From positions 24,915-88,914 of the forward strand of contig CALVDM010000007.1 of the NCBI GenBank assembly GCA_944326335.1: 64,000 nucleotides of DNA, written 5' to 3'. Origin of the DNA: an uncultured Bacteroidales bacterium (GTDB taxonomy: Bacteria; Bacteroidota; Bacteroidia; Bacteroidales; UBA932). This document shows, one piece after another, positions 63,948 through 64,000 of this stretch. A model generated the notes under the pieces. It was not told the origin of the DNA. It made no database searches and saw only the letters and a list, made by a program, of their open reading frames with translations. Within the stretch, counting starts at the first letter, position 1; each line of letters starts with the position of its first letter. Position numbers and translations under genes: made by a program.

Positions 63948-64000
63948 CTACCGTTTGAGGTGTCCTTTCTCAAGCTGCGGACCGATGAAGTTTTCCAGAG
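63948..64000 (-). CDS. C-terminal end of a leftward gene (partial)
   Basis: An open frame enters from the right edge and ends with LENFIGPQLEKGHLKR and a TAG stop at 63948. Only 16 codons are visible, so no function can be given. The 3-base gap to the next ATG suggests it shares an operon with the acyltransferase remnant. Confidence 0.4.
   Translation of the reverse strand, partial: LENFIGPQLEKGHLKR

Noticed and set aside
1-64000. CRISPR array, rRNA operon, prophage, insertion sequence or integrase
   Set aside because: No regularly spaced repeats, rRNA core sequences, transposase or integrase motifs were seen on either strand.

Overview
The window is 64 kb of chromosome from a member of the order Bacteroidales (phylum Bacteroidota). 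The evidence is a SusC/SusD pair, a hybrid two-component regulator, a 286-residue primary sigma factor, a large-type IspG, and repeated promoters of the Bacteroidota form (TTTG or TTG, 19-20 bases, TAnnTTTG). Codon use is rich in G and C at third positions, so long antisense reading frames are common. A GC-rich lineage near Rikenellaceae is possible, but the genus cannot be fixed from this sequence.

Bases 1-33,600 are mostly housekeeping genes. They start with the end of ispG, then an envelope cluster read leftward (rsfS, ftsH, cdsA, psd and a CNNM-type transporter), then birA. Next come genes for uronic acid nucleotide sugars and the envelope: a UDP-glucuronate 4-epimerase and ugd, downstream of a Wzi-like outer-membrane protein, tex, a ClC channel and a small acidic protein. 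A leftward block htrA-rpoD-argS-ygiQ faces a rightward block dnaN, exonuclease and a degenerate FAH-family protein. tRNA-Thr(CGT), an FAD oxidoreductase, an enlarged mnmA, cdd, the SRP RNA, a bactofilin, secA, an aminotransferase, tadA, a YqaA-like protein and tRNA-Gln(TTG) follow.

The 33.6-34.0 kb stretch is a small scarred region. It holds a 20-bp tandem duplication in front of tRNA-Gln, a strong terminator hairpin, imperfect repeats, and a 27-codon reading frame resembling the start of a HicB antitoxin that overlaps the stop codon of a large cation:proton antiporter.

Bases 36,200-54,800 form a polysaccharide utilization locus (PUL) on one strand. In order it encodes a phosphodiester glycosidase (NAGPA) domain protein, SusC, SusD, a small lipoprotein, a fimbrillin-like surface lipoprotein, two heparinase II/III-type lyases, an unrecognised helical-barrel lipoprotein and a hybrid two-component sensor/regulator. 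Two lyases imply a uronic-acid polymer. The NAGPA protein suggests that the substrate also carries phosphodiester-linked sugars. No sulfatase is present. This gene combination is the best candidate here for an undescribed system.

Bases 54,800-60,930 encode a complete tripartite ABC-2 export system (two permeases, two ATPases, HlyD adaptor, TolC channel) read leftward. Divergent from it are a His-rich CobW-type metallochaperone and a secreted metallophosphoesterase. The window ends in an acyltransferase pseudogene with a large internal deletion, followed by the last codons of one more leftward gene.
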